DNA of 64,000 nt, from contig NW_006763290.1 of assembly GCF_000218685.1 (NCBI RefSeq), forward strand, positions 163,540-227,539, read 5' to 3'. Below the pieces are notes generated by a model. That model did not search any database. It was not told the DNA's origin and was given only the letters and a program-made list of their open reading frames with translations. Both the position numbers and the translations under genes were made by a program. Shown here piece after piece: positions 12,056-23,207 of the stretch. Position 1 is the stretch's first letter; each line of letters opens with the position of its first letter. This DNA is from Serpula lacrymans var. lacrymans S7.9. Its lineage: Eukaryota > Basidiomycota > Agaricomycetes > Boletales > Serpulaceae.

Positions 12056-12260
12056 CAAGAAACATTGAGAAATGTTAGGCACGTTTCAGGCACTATACGA
12101 TATAGTTAGAAAGCCATCGTGAGTTCCATACTCGTGTATACATGGATACGATGTCTCGCACCAAGCTGCTTCTTTCCCACACCAATAATAGGATTCGAAT
12201 CCATGCGTTCAGCGACACGATGCGAGTGAACAAGTGAATATCAGAAACTAGCTGACATAT

Positions 12261-13114
12261 TCAACAACTTTTTCTAAAAAGTATCGTGCCTGCAGCAATC
12301 ATACATCCGCCGACAATGACAGGGACGGCATCTGAGACAGCCGTCATTGCAAACGATTGTATGGCAGAGAAAATCCCGCCTGTAGTGGCACCATATACAG
12401 AGGACTGAAACCTAGCCGCCATTGAGCCTATTCCTTTGTTAGAACCAATGAGCAGGCATGAAATATAAACTAACCTGCAACAGGCCCAATGTGACTGAAA
12501 CCAGCTGCCCTTGCAGCCACTGAACCAACCTTGCGGAGAACAAGTACAACACCAACTACTATAAGAACAATACCAAGATAGCGCATGGAGGCCGAACGTT
12601 CCTCGTGGAATTTTTTCAAATAGCAAAGCTGGGGGACCCATATATCTGAGGGTATTTAGACAAAGTCGTCAAATTAAATATATCGTGATTGCAATGGAAT
12701 TTCACCTTTCATCACTTCTCCTAGTAGTGGGATGAACTGCTTGTTGAACGTCCCAATCTCACTGAATGTAAGGACCTGGAAGCCTGAGGACATCCTGATA
12801 AGATCGTGAAATAAAAAATTTATTGTGTTTAGAATGGGAAGCTCACTTTTCATCGCTTCAAGCGGGGCAATCTTATACATGCAACTGTAATGTTCGCTGA
12901 GCGTCCCCATCTCACTGGATGTAGGGGCCTGGAAACCTAAGAATATCCATCAGGGTAATCTCTGAATCACGGTTGAGATGAGAAGCTCGCCTTCCGCTGC
13001 CTTTCCTAAAGGCGCAAGCTTATACACCCATTTATCAGGATCTGTGATTTGAGCAAACGCCGGCTCGTGTTTCCACGACTGCAGCCTCCTCAAAATGTTC
13101 TTTAGATCAAACAT
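12261..13114 (-). CDS. IFI6/ISG12-like protein with duplicated N-terminal exons, paralog B
   Basis: Five exons (13114-12991, 12936-12847, 12783-12706, 12645-12475, 12427-12261) give 209 residues in one consistent frame. The C-terminal part has a hydrophobic helix (YLGIVLIVVGVVLVL), then GFSHIGPVAG and RFQSSVYGATTGGIFSAIQS. These are the clearest ISG12/Ifi-6-16 signatures in the window. The N-terminus differs from its neighbours. Exons 2 and 3, with their introns, are diverged tandem copies of about 140-150 bp, sharing FQ..T.SE.GT; exon 1 shares the YKLAPLG/YKIAPLE part with exon 2. The first intron needs a GC-AG splice. The start is the first ATG of the open frame; an upstream exon is possible. 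Confidence 0.68.
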
Positions 13115-13593
13115 GCGCAGAAAAGTGTAGAATTGAGATGCTTTGTGACTTGTACTAGAGCAAGTTGCAGCAGTTCCCACAAGGCGACTTGGTTGGATCC
13201 GAACACTGCCGTATATTTGCAAAGCAGCCCTTTTACTTTACAAGGACGTCGAAACCCGCTCAGTTTGATCAAACCTTCTCGAGCGCCTTGAGACTCGTCT
13301 GATACGTAACGAAATATCTGTCACCTTTTCAGCACATTCCACAGACTTTTACAGGACAAAACATTCACCTTATCGACTAAATGGGTTCATGAAAGCGAGG
13401 GGCACAGCTGACTAATGCATGAACCATGAATCAAGTCGTTATAGGATTGGATAGTATTTCAACGTTACAGTTGGTATAGTTGTCCTTCAGCTACAAGGTT
13501 ACAATATGGAAAGGGATAACAAAGAATGGTGGTTCAGGGATAAAAGGCAGACAAGCGCACCACTGAGATGTCAGAATAAAGTTGTCTGGAAGC

Positions 13594-14291
13594 CTACTTA
13601 TCCTCCAACCCGTCGACTGTTTTCTTGACCATTGCTGTCCCACTTGTCACTGCTACTACGCCCGCAAGTGATTGCATTCCAGAAAGTACAACTGTGATCA
13701 TGAACAAGGAATTTTAGACAACCGCAATACAAGAAGCAAGTGCAGTTGTGGACGAACCTCCAGCTGAACCCACTGCACCCAGGCCCACTACACCTGCCAT
13801 TGCTGGGAGAGCAAGCGCACATCCTACTGATACAAGACTTGCACCGGCAACCATAGTAAGCGCCGGATGATTGCTACAGAAATTCTGAAACATTGTCGGT
13901 TCTACATTACCTCTTCAGTACATACGGACAATCACAGACCATGTAAACCGCGCTCACTGCAGTGTACATTGACTTCTTCTGTAGATGCAAAAGTAGAGTT
14001 ATAGTCGAGATAAAGACATTGAAGTGAGCACATACGTCTCACATATCGGCTGAAGGTTTCCCAGCTCCAACCACCTTTCTCTATCGTTTCGAGCTTATCC
14101 CGCACCGGTACCCTGAGATCCTCATCCAATAGTTGGATGGCAATATTCGACCAATATTCACAAGAGATACCTGCACGTTTCAAGTCTCCTACAAGCTGGT
14201 CCAGCCAGAGTTCGACATCATCGCCCGTTGCACACTTGCAAAGACGGGGCAAGTCCTCCCATCGGGGTTGATTTGATTGTTTGAGACTCAT
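13594..14291 (-). CDS. IFI6/ISG12-like protein with N-terminal helical module, paralog C
   Basis: Four exons (14291-14043, 13978-13940, 13884-13758, 13691-13594) give 170 residues ending in VDGLEDK. The N-terminal module reads DDVELWLDQLVGDLKRAGIS, then AIQLLDEDLR and GWSWETF. It lines up with paralog A: both have a WL..V, AGIS, AI.LL.E..LR and a W.WE.F closing motif. The second half (NFCSNHPALTMVAGASLVSV, then GVVGLGAVGSAG) is the hydrophobic Ifi-6-16-like domain, opening with the same F-C-x-N-H-P motif as paralog A. It is first in the tandem array, about 480 bp upstream of paralog B. The start ATG is clear. Exon 2 is only 39 nt, and its borders are my best phase-consistent choice. Confidence 0.68.
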
Positions 14292-15278
14292 GGGTGGTAA
14301 TTCGGGTTGTAAGGAGGTATGATATCGTCGATGTTGGCTGGGCAGCCATTAATGCTTGATTGGCTGTCCAAGTTAGATATACCAACATGGCTAAGCTAGT
14401 AATAGAAGACCATCCCAGGAGACAGAAAGAGGAAAGACAAGACAAGCGCCAGAACCAATACGAACGTTGCACGCTGGACTGTGCCCTGGTTGGGCAGCAG
14501 CCTTTAGTAAGAAGCGGTGCCCCACTTTACGTGACCTTGGCCGCTGAGTGTTAAAAGGCAGTTACAAAAATCGATTAGTCCTGGAAAGAATGTGCACTTG
14601 ACTATCCTTGGTTCAATCGTTATCAAGCTTGGAAAGCCCCAGCAAGTATTAGTAGCACTAGTAACACTATGGTGAGTCATAACATGGCCATCTTCCCATC
14701 CTCGCTAGCCCCAAGAATCCAGTCCAGCTTGGTCCACAAAACACGGCTCGATTTCTACTGCCTGAAGCACTTTGCGCAGTGCGTCGTTCGACTGGGAGAC
14801 AATCCATGGCGGGCCCAACATTTTACGAGCAACCGAGCCGATGTGCTTCAAATGGTGTTGCCTTTTTCCGTGGGACTGACTCGGAGCAAGTTGAGTTTCT
14901 ATTCCGAGTGAACGTTTTTGGGGCGTGTAACCACTAGACATTAGTCGAAGCAGAGGCCACGATGACAACAATGATATAAATTCCATAATCATAATCTAAC
15001 CCGCGTCCGACTCATCTTCAAGCCATGCCATGTCTCAGTCTCTGTGGTTTCGAACCCGAATCCATTGTTGACTTGCCATGACGGAAAAAATAAAGGATGA
15101 TTTAGAATACAGAATGGTACAAGATAGAATACATGTCGCTCGCAATTATGACGCAGTGATAAGAGATAGAAGTATTGATCATGACTTGTAAGTTTATAGA
15201 GCTGAGGTTTGGCACACCACTGCTTCATACAAGCTAGTGGCAGTATGAATAGAAATATTCTGCAATGACAACATTGGC
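14292..15278. other. Stretch without a supported gene
   Basis: This is the upstream flank of paralog C and the downstream flank of the Ser/Pro-rich gene. Short ORFs exist on both strands, none with a recognisable domain or good splice context. The promoter of the IFI6-like array must lie near 14292-14600; I see no clear TATA motif there. Confidence 0.5.
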
Positions 15279-16852
15279 CTATTGAGCATTGAGATTATAT
15301 TGTTTAACTGTATATGGACATGAGCTCTGAAAACGAGACATAATTGTTACTAGCTTACCTGCACCGGTATTATGATGGCCTCCAACGTGAACGGTTGGCA
15401 TCTCCATCAGAGATCCCATTGAGATAACAGCCTGCGTATATGTCCTGACGTTACAAGTGATTCCATCCTTAGTGTAAGAATTCAAGGTAGGTGGTTTATT
15501 TGACATGATAATGTCCTATGCTGATACTCCAGGGGATGTGCCAGCGTGTGGTGACGCTTCGCTTCCTGTTGGAGATGCGTGTGATCCAGCACGTTGACTA
15601 CAGGCAGGCGTTACGGAAGGTGAATTTGCATGTGGGTTGTTCAGAGGTAAGTTCCGTCCTACATGACGGTAGTCAGCAATGCAAATGCTATAAACGAGCT
15701 ATGGTCCCACCCTTTTGATTCATGGTAGAGAACTGTTGTCCTCCTGAGGACAAGCGAGGGTTTGAACTGTTGCCTAATGCAACGTTAGCCTTCGGGGGGC
15801 TATATGGAGCAGGGCTTGTGGGCTTGCTGCTCGTGATGGAGGAAGAGCTGCGAGTCTGATTTCGTGAAGGCGTGGGAGGGACATTTTTCGTGGTGGATTG
15901 CGGCACTAGAGTGAACGAGTGATTGATGAACTGAGCTGCCTAACCCGACATGAGATAATATACGAACCCGAACCATCAGGAGAGCCTAGGGATGGTTTCG
16001 CCGTAGGTGTCGCAGCAGGAATCTATTGAGATCTATTAGTCTCCTTGTTTTCCTTAGAAGAGCATACATACTTGTATGCTTTGGTATAGATCTCGATAAT
16101 TTTCGAGGTGACGCACGATATTCTCTGTAACCGAACGACAGTTGTCGACAAGGCGTGTCTCTGTTGAGAGCCGTTTTTGGTCCTTTTTAAATCTGCACCA
16201 GGAATCATAATTATTCTAAGGGATGCTAGATCAAATCGAGAGAGCATTCACTGGTCGAAACGTTCGAGACACTTGCGTCCCTCTGATTGCGGAAGACCCA
16301 TTTGAGCTTCTTTATATTTAACGAGCGTAGGTATAATGAAATTTAGAATATATTGAGTTTCTTCCAGTCGACCTTTAGATGTTCTAGCCTTCTTACAGTC
16401 TTTTCGAGATAGCATATGTACCATTATGTTTTCGTATAGACGGCGACAGTTCTGGAAATGGCAGTAGATAACTTTCGCAGCTGGACGATAGGCTTGGAAA
16501 TAAGGTTTCTGTTCAACAAACTCTCTTTGCTGCCTCTGGTATCTATGCCAGGATTCGTAACGAACGACAGATAATGAACGCAAGCAACTCACAAATTATA
16601 ACGGGCGAAAAATTTCACTTGCTCTGATCGTGGAAGACCGGCTTCCTGGCATTTTTTAATCGTATGTAGAGACAAGTCTGCGCTGTACAGCATTGACAGG
16701 CCGTCTCTAGCGTATATCTGTTGGCCTTGTATTATATTTGAAGTCGTGACTCTAATTCCCTCAGCCCTCGACGCAAACTGAACGCGCGAAGCAGCCGGGT
16801 GCAATGACCATCCTCGGATTGTAGAAACTCGTCGATGGCAGTGTTCAAACAA
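15279..16852 (-). CDS. Orphan multi-exon protein: helical N-terminus, Ser/Pro-rich linker
   Basis: I do not recognise this gene. Minus-strand exons join as follows. A segment ends in CQEAGLPRSEQVKFFARYN and is spliced to YQRQQREFVEQKPYFQAY. That section ends in KYKEAQMGLPQSEGRKCLER, so the EAGLPRSE/AQMGLPQSE phrase recurs about 110 residues apart. Then comes a charged helical section (VTENIVRHLENYRDLYQSIQ), a Ser/Pro/Thr-rich linker (TRSSSSITSSKPTSPAPYS) and a short end containing VHVGGHHNTGAG. The frame between the second and third sections does not join cleanly with the splice sites I can see. Either I have a border wrong or there is a lesion. No clear ATG opens the first exon; 16852 is only the limit of the open frame. 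Confidence 0.45.
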
Positions 16853-17761
16853 CGTGATATCTTTATTGCTTCTAGGGGTCCGTAAATCCAGTCCTACAGT
16901 ATTTGTTGGGAGTCAAATGGACCGTGGAGGTGGTAGTTAAGTACAAGGCCGCATTTCCCATCAGTGCCAATGAGCGCTGGTGCCAGTGAGCAAAGGTGAG
17001 TGAATATTATTTTGATTAATCCATCGCGCGCCTATACAAAGAAATTGTCTCCTAGGAGTGAGCGCCAGTGAGCCAAGTTACCTGTAGCAGTAATGGTCTG
17101 AGTGTAAGATTGTAATTCACACGCGTAGTGGTCACGGACTTGACCCAAAAGCTACTTTCCAAATGTCTGTGGGTATCCACGATACGTATCCAGAATTCGA
17201 GCTGACTTTTCACTGACAGTGAATCACGTTGATTCAAGCTTCTCGAGCTCATGATCAGCACAATACAATCTTATAAACGCGTCTGAATCCATCGATATTC
17301 GGAACCGAATGATGCCTGCCATTCCGAGTCCTCTCATCTCAGAACTGAAACTCTGTGGCCATGGCTCAAGGTCGTTCTTATTAGAACAGCCTTTTGTGCA
17401 ACAATAATTCTTGTAGAGCTTTTCTTACAATAACAACTTCAAAGAGGCCGGTGGTGCATCCAGTGACCAGCCCACATGACGGCTTGCATCATGCTGGGGG
17501 TATTGGAAGATGTCATCCTACCCATACAAAAGCTATTTCTATTGGATGAGGTTAGTCCTGCACTACGGGTCTTTCGCTCAGAATTATGAAGTGTGTCTAA
17601 CCTTCTTGTCTTCTCCAGTCTCATGACTGACTTAAACGGGAGAATGATCCTCAACTTTATTCCAGCGGGCCTTAGTACCCGTTCAGAATGTGCAGATTGC
17701 AATTGTTCCTTAGCTCTTAAAATGTCCCCAGGATGTTGTTTTCGAAGTTTTACTCAATATC
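16853..17761. other. Intergenic region upstream of the GH78 gene
   Basis: No supported gene. Short phrases around CCAGTGAGC recur at about 16980-17080, suggesting a small degenerate direct repeat. The promoter of the rhamnosidase gene should lie in the last few hundred bases. Minus-strand ORFs here lack features. Confidence 0.5.
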
Positions 17762-20157
17762 ATGTACTCCGCCTTTGCATTGTATATTGCTGCAACCTTG
17801 TTCTCTCCACTGTGCACTGCTCTTGCACCTCCTGGCCCTTGGGATGAGTTCAACTATGCGCCTTCCTCCCGGTCCGTGCGGCCAGCTTACGTGCATGAAA
17901 TAAATGGCACTGTCACAGATGCACAGTCTTTGGTCCAGAATTCAACCAATGCGAGCGCAACTTTATCAGGGAATGGCTCGTATGTCGTGCTGGATTTTGG
18001 ACAAGAGGTTTGATCTTGATCTTCAATCCTATCTTGTTAGACTAATCTTCTTGTTAGGTCGGAGGGCTAATCTCTTTAGATGTTGTGAACGCTACCACAT
18101 CATCGGCCTTTTCCCTGTCTTTCACTGAATCTCCCTTGTTCATAAGCCCTACGGAGTCCGATGACTCTTCTCGCACCCTTTCCACAGAAAACTCTGACGG
18201 AGTTGAATCTGTGGCGGCACCACTATCACTTGGAACGTTCACTCAGCCGCCTGGACTCCTTCGTGGAGGTTTCCGTTACCTCACCATTGTGTCCAACGCG
18301 GATGATGCATTGTCAATTGCCAACGTCGTTCTCAATATAACTTTTGAACCATTTGCAGGTGACGCTCTTCGTGACTACACAGGTTATTTCTATGCAAAAG
18401 ACAACAATTTCCATGATTCCGACTTCATTACCAAAATTTGGTATGGAGGTGCATATACTGTGCAAACAAATGTCATCGACGTGAATACAGGAAGACAGAA
18501 TGGAGGACTTCTTCCTGGTGCGTCATTTTTAAATCTCGTATATCGCGGAATTTGACAAAAAGACAGGATGGGCCAACAATGCGACTGGCGGCCCGGTTAC
18601 TGGTCCCATCTTGGTTGACGGTGCCAAAAGAGACAGGTACATCTTGATTTCTGGAATCGTTCTGCGTATCTAATCAAGCCATAACCTCACAGGAACGTTT
18701 GGCCAGGTAAATAAAACCTTCGCTGCTCTGTTGAATTTATGTTGACTGAGACCTTGTAGGGGATATGGGCATATCAAGCCACACTCGTCAAGTCTCCGTT
18801 AATGACTTGCTTCCAGTCCAGAACTCTGTCCGTGTCATGTTCTCCACCCAAAATGTCACCACTGGAGCTTTCAACTACTCTGGGCCTCCTATCAATGGCC
18901 AGGGTAGCGACACATATATATCTTGGTCGTTGATAGGCCTCTATAACTATTACCTGTACTCTGGTGACTTGAGCACCGTGCAGGACTTATGGGCAAACTA
19001 CACAAAGGCAGTGGCTTTCCTCGAGGCTCAGGTGGATGATACCGGTTTGATGAACGTCACTGCTGCTTGGTCAAATGATTGGGGAAGGGTTGGCGGTACA
19101 GGCCACAACTCGGCTGCAAATGCTTTACTGTATCAGGTTTGCGTGCTTTATCATATTCGCAACAACGTCAATGACAAATTGGTCATCTAGACACTTACCA
19201 CTGCTGCAGATCTTGCAACGCACCTAGGCGACACCTCGCTGGCAGAAGCATACGCTGCCAACGCCACAATAGTCAAGACAGCTTACAATAGTATGCTTTG
19301 GGATGCCGCGGCAGGAATGTATCGTGACAACGAAACGACGACAATGTACCCAGAGGATGGTAATTCCCTTGCTGTAGTGTATAACCTGACGCAAACGCCA
19401 GAACAAAACCAGCAAATCAGTGTGGGATTGACCAATTACTGGACTGACATTGGTCCTCTGTGTCCAGAGCTCGCTGATACTATTATCCCTTTCATCGGCG
19501 GTTTGGAGGTGCGTACTCTCCGAGCTCTCACGAAAAGCTCAATTAATCGGTAGCGCTCTTTCTCATAAGCTGCAAGCCCATTTCATTGCCGGTAACGGGA
19601 GTCGCGCGCTGGACTTATTGCGCCGGGAGTGGGGCTATATACTATACACGAACATCAGCGTGCACTCGACGTTCCTGGAAGGTTTCACAGCGAACGGATC
19701 TCTTGGGTATGCATCTCCACGTAGAGCTTCAGATGGAAAGGCTTTACTCACAATGATTTTCACCCACTGCTACAGATACCGGGCCGCTGCTGGTTACGAC
19801 TACGACTACTCTTACACGAGCCACTCTCATGGCTGGAGCACAGGCCCAACGCCAGCGTTGAGCTTCTATGTCGTTGGCTTACAAGTAACATCGCCTCAAG
19901 GCGCGACATGGCGTGTTGCGCCCGTTCTAAGTGGGTTAGATGCGGCCGAAGGAGGGTACGAGACTAGCCTTGGCTGGTTTGGGGTGAAATGGTCCGTCGA
20001 CAATGGAACTCTCACCGTTCTTGTGACCACTCCAGAAGGAACGAACGGAACCGTGGTATTGCCTGGGAGTGGAAATGTGACTCTAGATGGCAAGGAAAGC
20101 GGGAGCGGACCCGTGAGCGTTTCTGGAGGGAACCACACGCTGGTCCAGAAGGTGTAA
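17762..20157 (+). CDS. Secreted alpha-L-rhamnosidase, GH78 family
   Basis: Likely an extracellular exo-glycosidase removing terminal alpha-L-rhamnose from plant or microbial glycans. The ATG at 17762 starts a signal peptide (MYSAFALYIAATLFSPLCTA) followed by APPGPWDEFNYAP, a typical fungal GH78 opening. The (alpha/alpha)6 catalytic part shows NDWGRVGGTGHNSAANALLY and YPEDGNSLAVVYN, and further on GYDYDYSYTSHSHGWSTGPT. A C-terminal beta domain ends in NHTLVQKV. Many N-x-S/T sites fit secretion. At least seven exons are needed. Introns fall at 18008-18057 and 18518-18566, and a 14-nt micro-exon encodes the NVWPG region near 18695. Other introns lie after NALLYQ, after PFIGGLE and before YRAAAGYDY. 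The frame looks intact when spliced. Confidence 0.9.
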
Positions 20158-20404
20158 TAAAGTAGAAAGAACGTTGGCGTCGTGTGTAAGAATATGTTTT
20201 CTCAGCAAATTTAACTTTCCAGTAGCCATCCATCGCCTCCGGTTCACGTCCATGAGGCCTGTATAAGAAGATGACGGGCCGGATAATAAGATGGATTGAT
20301 ATCTCGAGATCACGTGACGCACTTGCACTTTTCCGCTATCGATTCCCGCAAGAGCGCTTTCTTCTTTACAGTGCAATCTGTAAGTAATCGCAACTCGGAC
20401 AGGG

Positions 20405-20410
20405 TATAAG
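20405..20410 (+). promoter_or_regulatory. TATA-like box of the aldolase gene
   Basis: TATAAG lies 80-85 bases upstream of the aldolase ATG, in a short promoter squeezed between the GH78 3' end and the aldolase. It is a plausible core promoter element for a highly expressed glycolytic gene; the position is inferred from sequence only. Confidence 0.4.
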
Positions 20411-20489
20411 AAGACACCCTGCTATTCCCGATATCCCGTTCTAACATCACCCACTTTGCAACTTACCAGATCGCCACTCACAATCAGAC

Positions 20490-22186
20490 ATGGGTGTCCT
20501 CGATATCGTTCCAGTAAGCAGGCGGATCAATCGCAGTGCCGTTGTTAGATGAACTCATTTTTTTTAAATGTTTGGTAGGCTGGTGTCTTGACTGGTGACA
20601 ATGTTCGCAAATTGTTCGACTATGCCAAAGAAAACAAGGTAATTGCGCTCCGTATATTCACATGAGTCAAATCTGACGGTTTTGATGATCTGCTAGTTCG
20701 CGATCCCGGTGAGTATTAAAGTTAAGTATGTTTTATGACAAATTTATCGTCACCTCAATCCACAGGCCATTGTGAGTGCTGATATTTATTCATGATCCTT
20801 TGCTAAATGCATCTCAAAGAACGTGACTTCATCGTCTACCGCTAACGCCGTTCTCGAAGCTGCGAGGTATAATAGCTCATACGTTGGTCCCACTCCATCT
20901 GAACAAGTATTTCAGAGACATCAAATCCCCCATCATCCTCCAAGTCTCTCAAGGAGGAAGCGCATACTTTGCTGGAAAAGGTCTCGCAAACGACAAGCAG
21001 CAAGCCTCGATCACCGGTGCAATCGCCGCTGCCCACCACATTCGGACCGTTGCAAAGCAGTACGGCGTGTAAGCCGCTTTATCCACACCTTGGCGCTTGT
21101 ACAAGCTGCTCAATACCCCCCCTTTACGTGTTTAGCCCCGTCGTTCTCCACAGTGACCACTGTGCGCACAAACTTCTTCTTTGGTTCGATGGCATGCTTG
21201 CTGCCAATGAGGAATACTACAAACAGCACCAAGAGCCTCTTTTCTCCTCCCACATGCTTGACCTCTCCGAAGAGCCCAAAGAAGAGAACATCGCCACTTG
21301 CGTTAAGTACTTCAAGCGTATGGCCCCTCTCGGTATCTGGCTCGAAATGGAGATCGGTATCACCGGAGGAGAGGAAGATGGTGTCGACAACACGGGAGTA
21401 GATAATGCTAGTCTTTACACTCAGCCCGAAGATATCTACGATGTTTACACTGCTCTGAGTGCCGTTGGACCGAACTTCAGTATCGCAGCTGCGTTCGGCA
21501 ACGTGCATGGGGTGTACAAGCCCGGTAACGTTAAACTACAGCCCGCTTTGTTAGGCAAGCACCAGGCATACACCAGTGCCAAATTGGGAGGGAAGCCAGA
21601 ACAGCCATTGTAAGCATGAACCGAATATGCCACCAAATCAGCATGACTCTAAAATATTTTTCAGGTACCTCGTCTTCCACGGTGGCTCGGGTTCAACCAA
21701 GGAAGAGATCAAGACTGCAGTCCAGAATGGTGTAGTCAAGATGAACGTTGATACTGGTGATTAAAGATGCCTCTCGCGATGAACACCCCCCCTGACAGCA
21801 CCTATTTCTAGACACGCAATTTGCGTACTTGGCTGGTATCAGGGTAAGCTCTTTGTTATTTTGCTTTGGTTGATTCAAAATCATGTACTTTCTCTACATA
21901 GGACTTCGTCACAAAAAAGAAGGATTATCTTCAGACTCAAGTTGGTAACCCTGAAGGTGCCGACAAGCCCAACAAGAAGGTATGCCCAATCATCTAACTC
22001 TGTTATTATGTGCTTAATGCTCGGACAGTTCTATGACCCCCGTGTCTGGGTGCGCGAGGGTGAGAAGACTTTATCTGAGCGGGTGAAGGAAGCATGCGTC
22101 GACCTTGGTAACGTTGGTGAGTATCATGCTTGTACATGAATCTGTTTAGTGCAAGCAGTCTAATGGTATTCCTAGATCGTTTGTAA
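20490..22186 (+). CDS. FBA1: Fructose-bisphosphate aldolase, class II (zinc-dependent)
   Basis: Cytosolic glycolytic and gluconeogenic enzyme that splits fructose 1,6-bisphosphate into glyceraldehyde 3-phosphate and dihydroxyacetone phosphate (EC 4.1.2.13). Exon 1 is 24 nt (MGVLDIVP, 20490-20513) and is followed by several very short exons (AGVLTGDNVRKLFDYAKENK, then FAIP, then AI). Class II motifs are clear: VVLHSDHCAH carries the zinc-binding His, and GGEEDGVDN, AAFGNVHGVYKPGNVKL and LVFHGGSGST line the active site. The last intron interrupts a Val-Asp junction and the protein ends DRL with a TAA at 22184-22186. The run of tiny 5' exons is typical for highly expressed mushroom genes. I see no lesion. 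Confidence 0.96.
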
Positions 22187-22931
22187 TTGATCTATTTTTA
22201 TTCGTGGCTATCTTTTTCGAGTGTTGTAACAAAGATACAGAAGTCATAACATTATAGAGTTGTATTGTCGATGTGTAACTCCCCTTTGTTGTATTCTTGC
22301 GAAGAGAACGTGCACTTGGATAACATTTGTTTCATTACAATGTTGCTGCTCAGAGAGCATCTAAAGAACGCTGTGTTTAAGCTGATGTTCGATCCTGTCG
22401 AGTTCAAGGTATGTTTGCACAGCCTCGCAGTCAGCTGCAGCTGGGAAATAAACTGGCAGGCGTGAGACTCGGATACATGATGAAATTCAACAAACATGAT
22501 GGTGAAAATGTCTTTGAGTCACCGACTTATGTCCCATGTCCCATTCCCCATTTCTTATTTTGCTGGTATCCGAAGAAATTAAATGGCACTAGTGATAGTA
22601 TCACGTTTAGGAAACTCATTACATTAATGATCATGCGGATCTTAGAAAACCTGTCATTATGATCAAGCTTCTCTTCTCTCACTGGGCTGATAAGCGCTCG
22701 TCCAAACTTATCGCCTACACTTGTCAACTTATTTGGTTTGTTGAACCAACACCATCGCCATCTTGAAGAGTGAGGAATACCAGAAAAATGGCCCAAGTCG
22801 AGCATGGCATCTGTATGATCTAATCTCTACCCCGCATTTTTATATTCTGACCAACGGATTACGTCCATCCGTATTCAGCTCTAACGATATTCGCCTTCCC
22901 GTTCTTTCTCGCTATTGAATTTATAAGGTTC
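22187..22931. other. Intergenic region downstream of aldolase
   Basis: No coding potential that I can support. It holds the aldolase 3' UTR and AT-rich sequence with short ORFs on both strands. Confidence 0.5.
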
Positions 22932-23207
22932 ATGTTTTGGGTATCCAGAACCACTCCATCTGGCCCGTTCTACATCTTCAGATTCTTTGCGCTCGCGCCT
23001 GTGAGGGCAATAATCTCCCTGACCATGGGTGTACTGTTCTTCCCCTTCAGAGTATTGCTCTGGATGTGTGGACTTGAACGAGATGGGCCTAGGCATGGTA
23101 TGTTTGTGGCGTTCTTCAATATATACCTCTACTCAAAGTCTGCAACAGCATTCACGCGTTACGAATACCGTCAATCTCGAGCGAGGACTCGGGGGCAGCG
23201 CATTTGA
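22932..23207 (+). CDS. Possible short membrane protein, IFI6-like start, uncertain
   Basis: The ATG at 22932 opens a frame with APVRAIISLTMGVLFFPFRV, LLWMCGLERDGPRHG and a basic tail. A proline-arginine-aromatic hydrophobic stretch followed by a Gly-rich turn resembles the region just before the Ifi-6-16 hydrophobic core in mushroom proteins. A GTATGT donor at 23098 and a CAACAG acceptor at about 23149 could define an intron whose removal keeps the frame. The expected Gln-Ser-rich core is then missing or garbled. This may be a decayed fourth member of the family found at 11-14 kb, or an unrelated short ORF. Confidence 0.28.
   Translation: MFWVSRTTPSGPFYIFRFFALAPVRAIISLTMGVLFFPFRVLLWMCGLERDGPRHGMFVAFFNIYLYSKSATAFTRYEYRQSRARTRGQRI

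Noticed and set aside
12190..12215. GGATTCGAATCC palindrome resembling a tRNA T-arm
   Set aside because: The stems needed for a full cloverleaf do not pair on either strand and no D-arm or anticodon stem is present.
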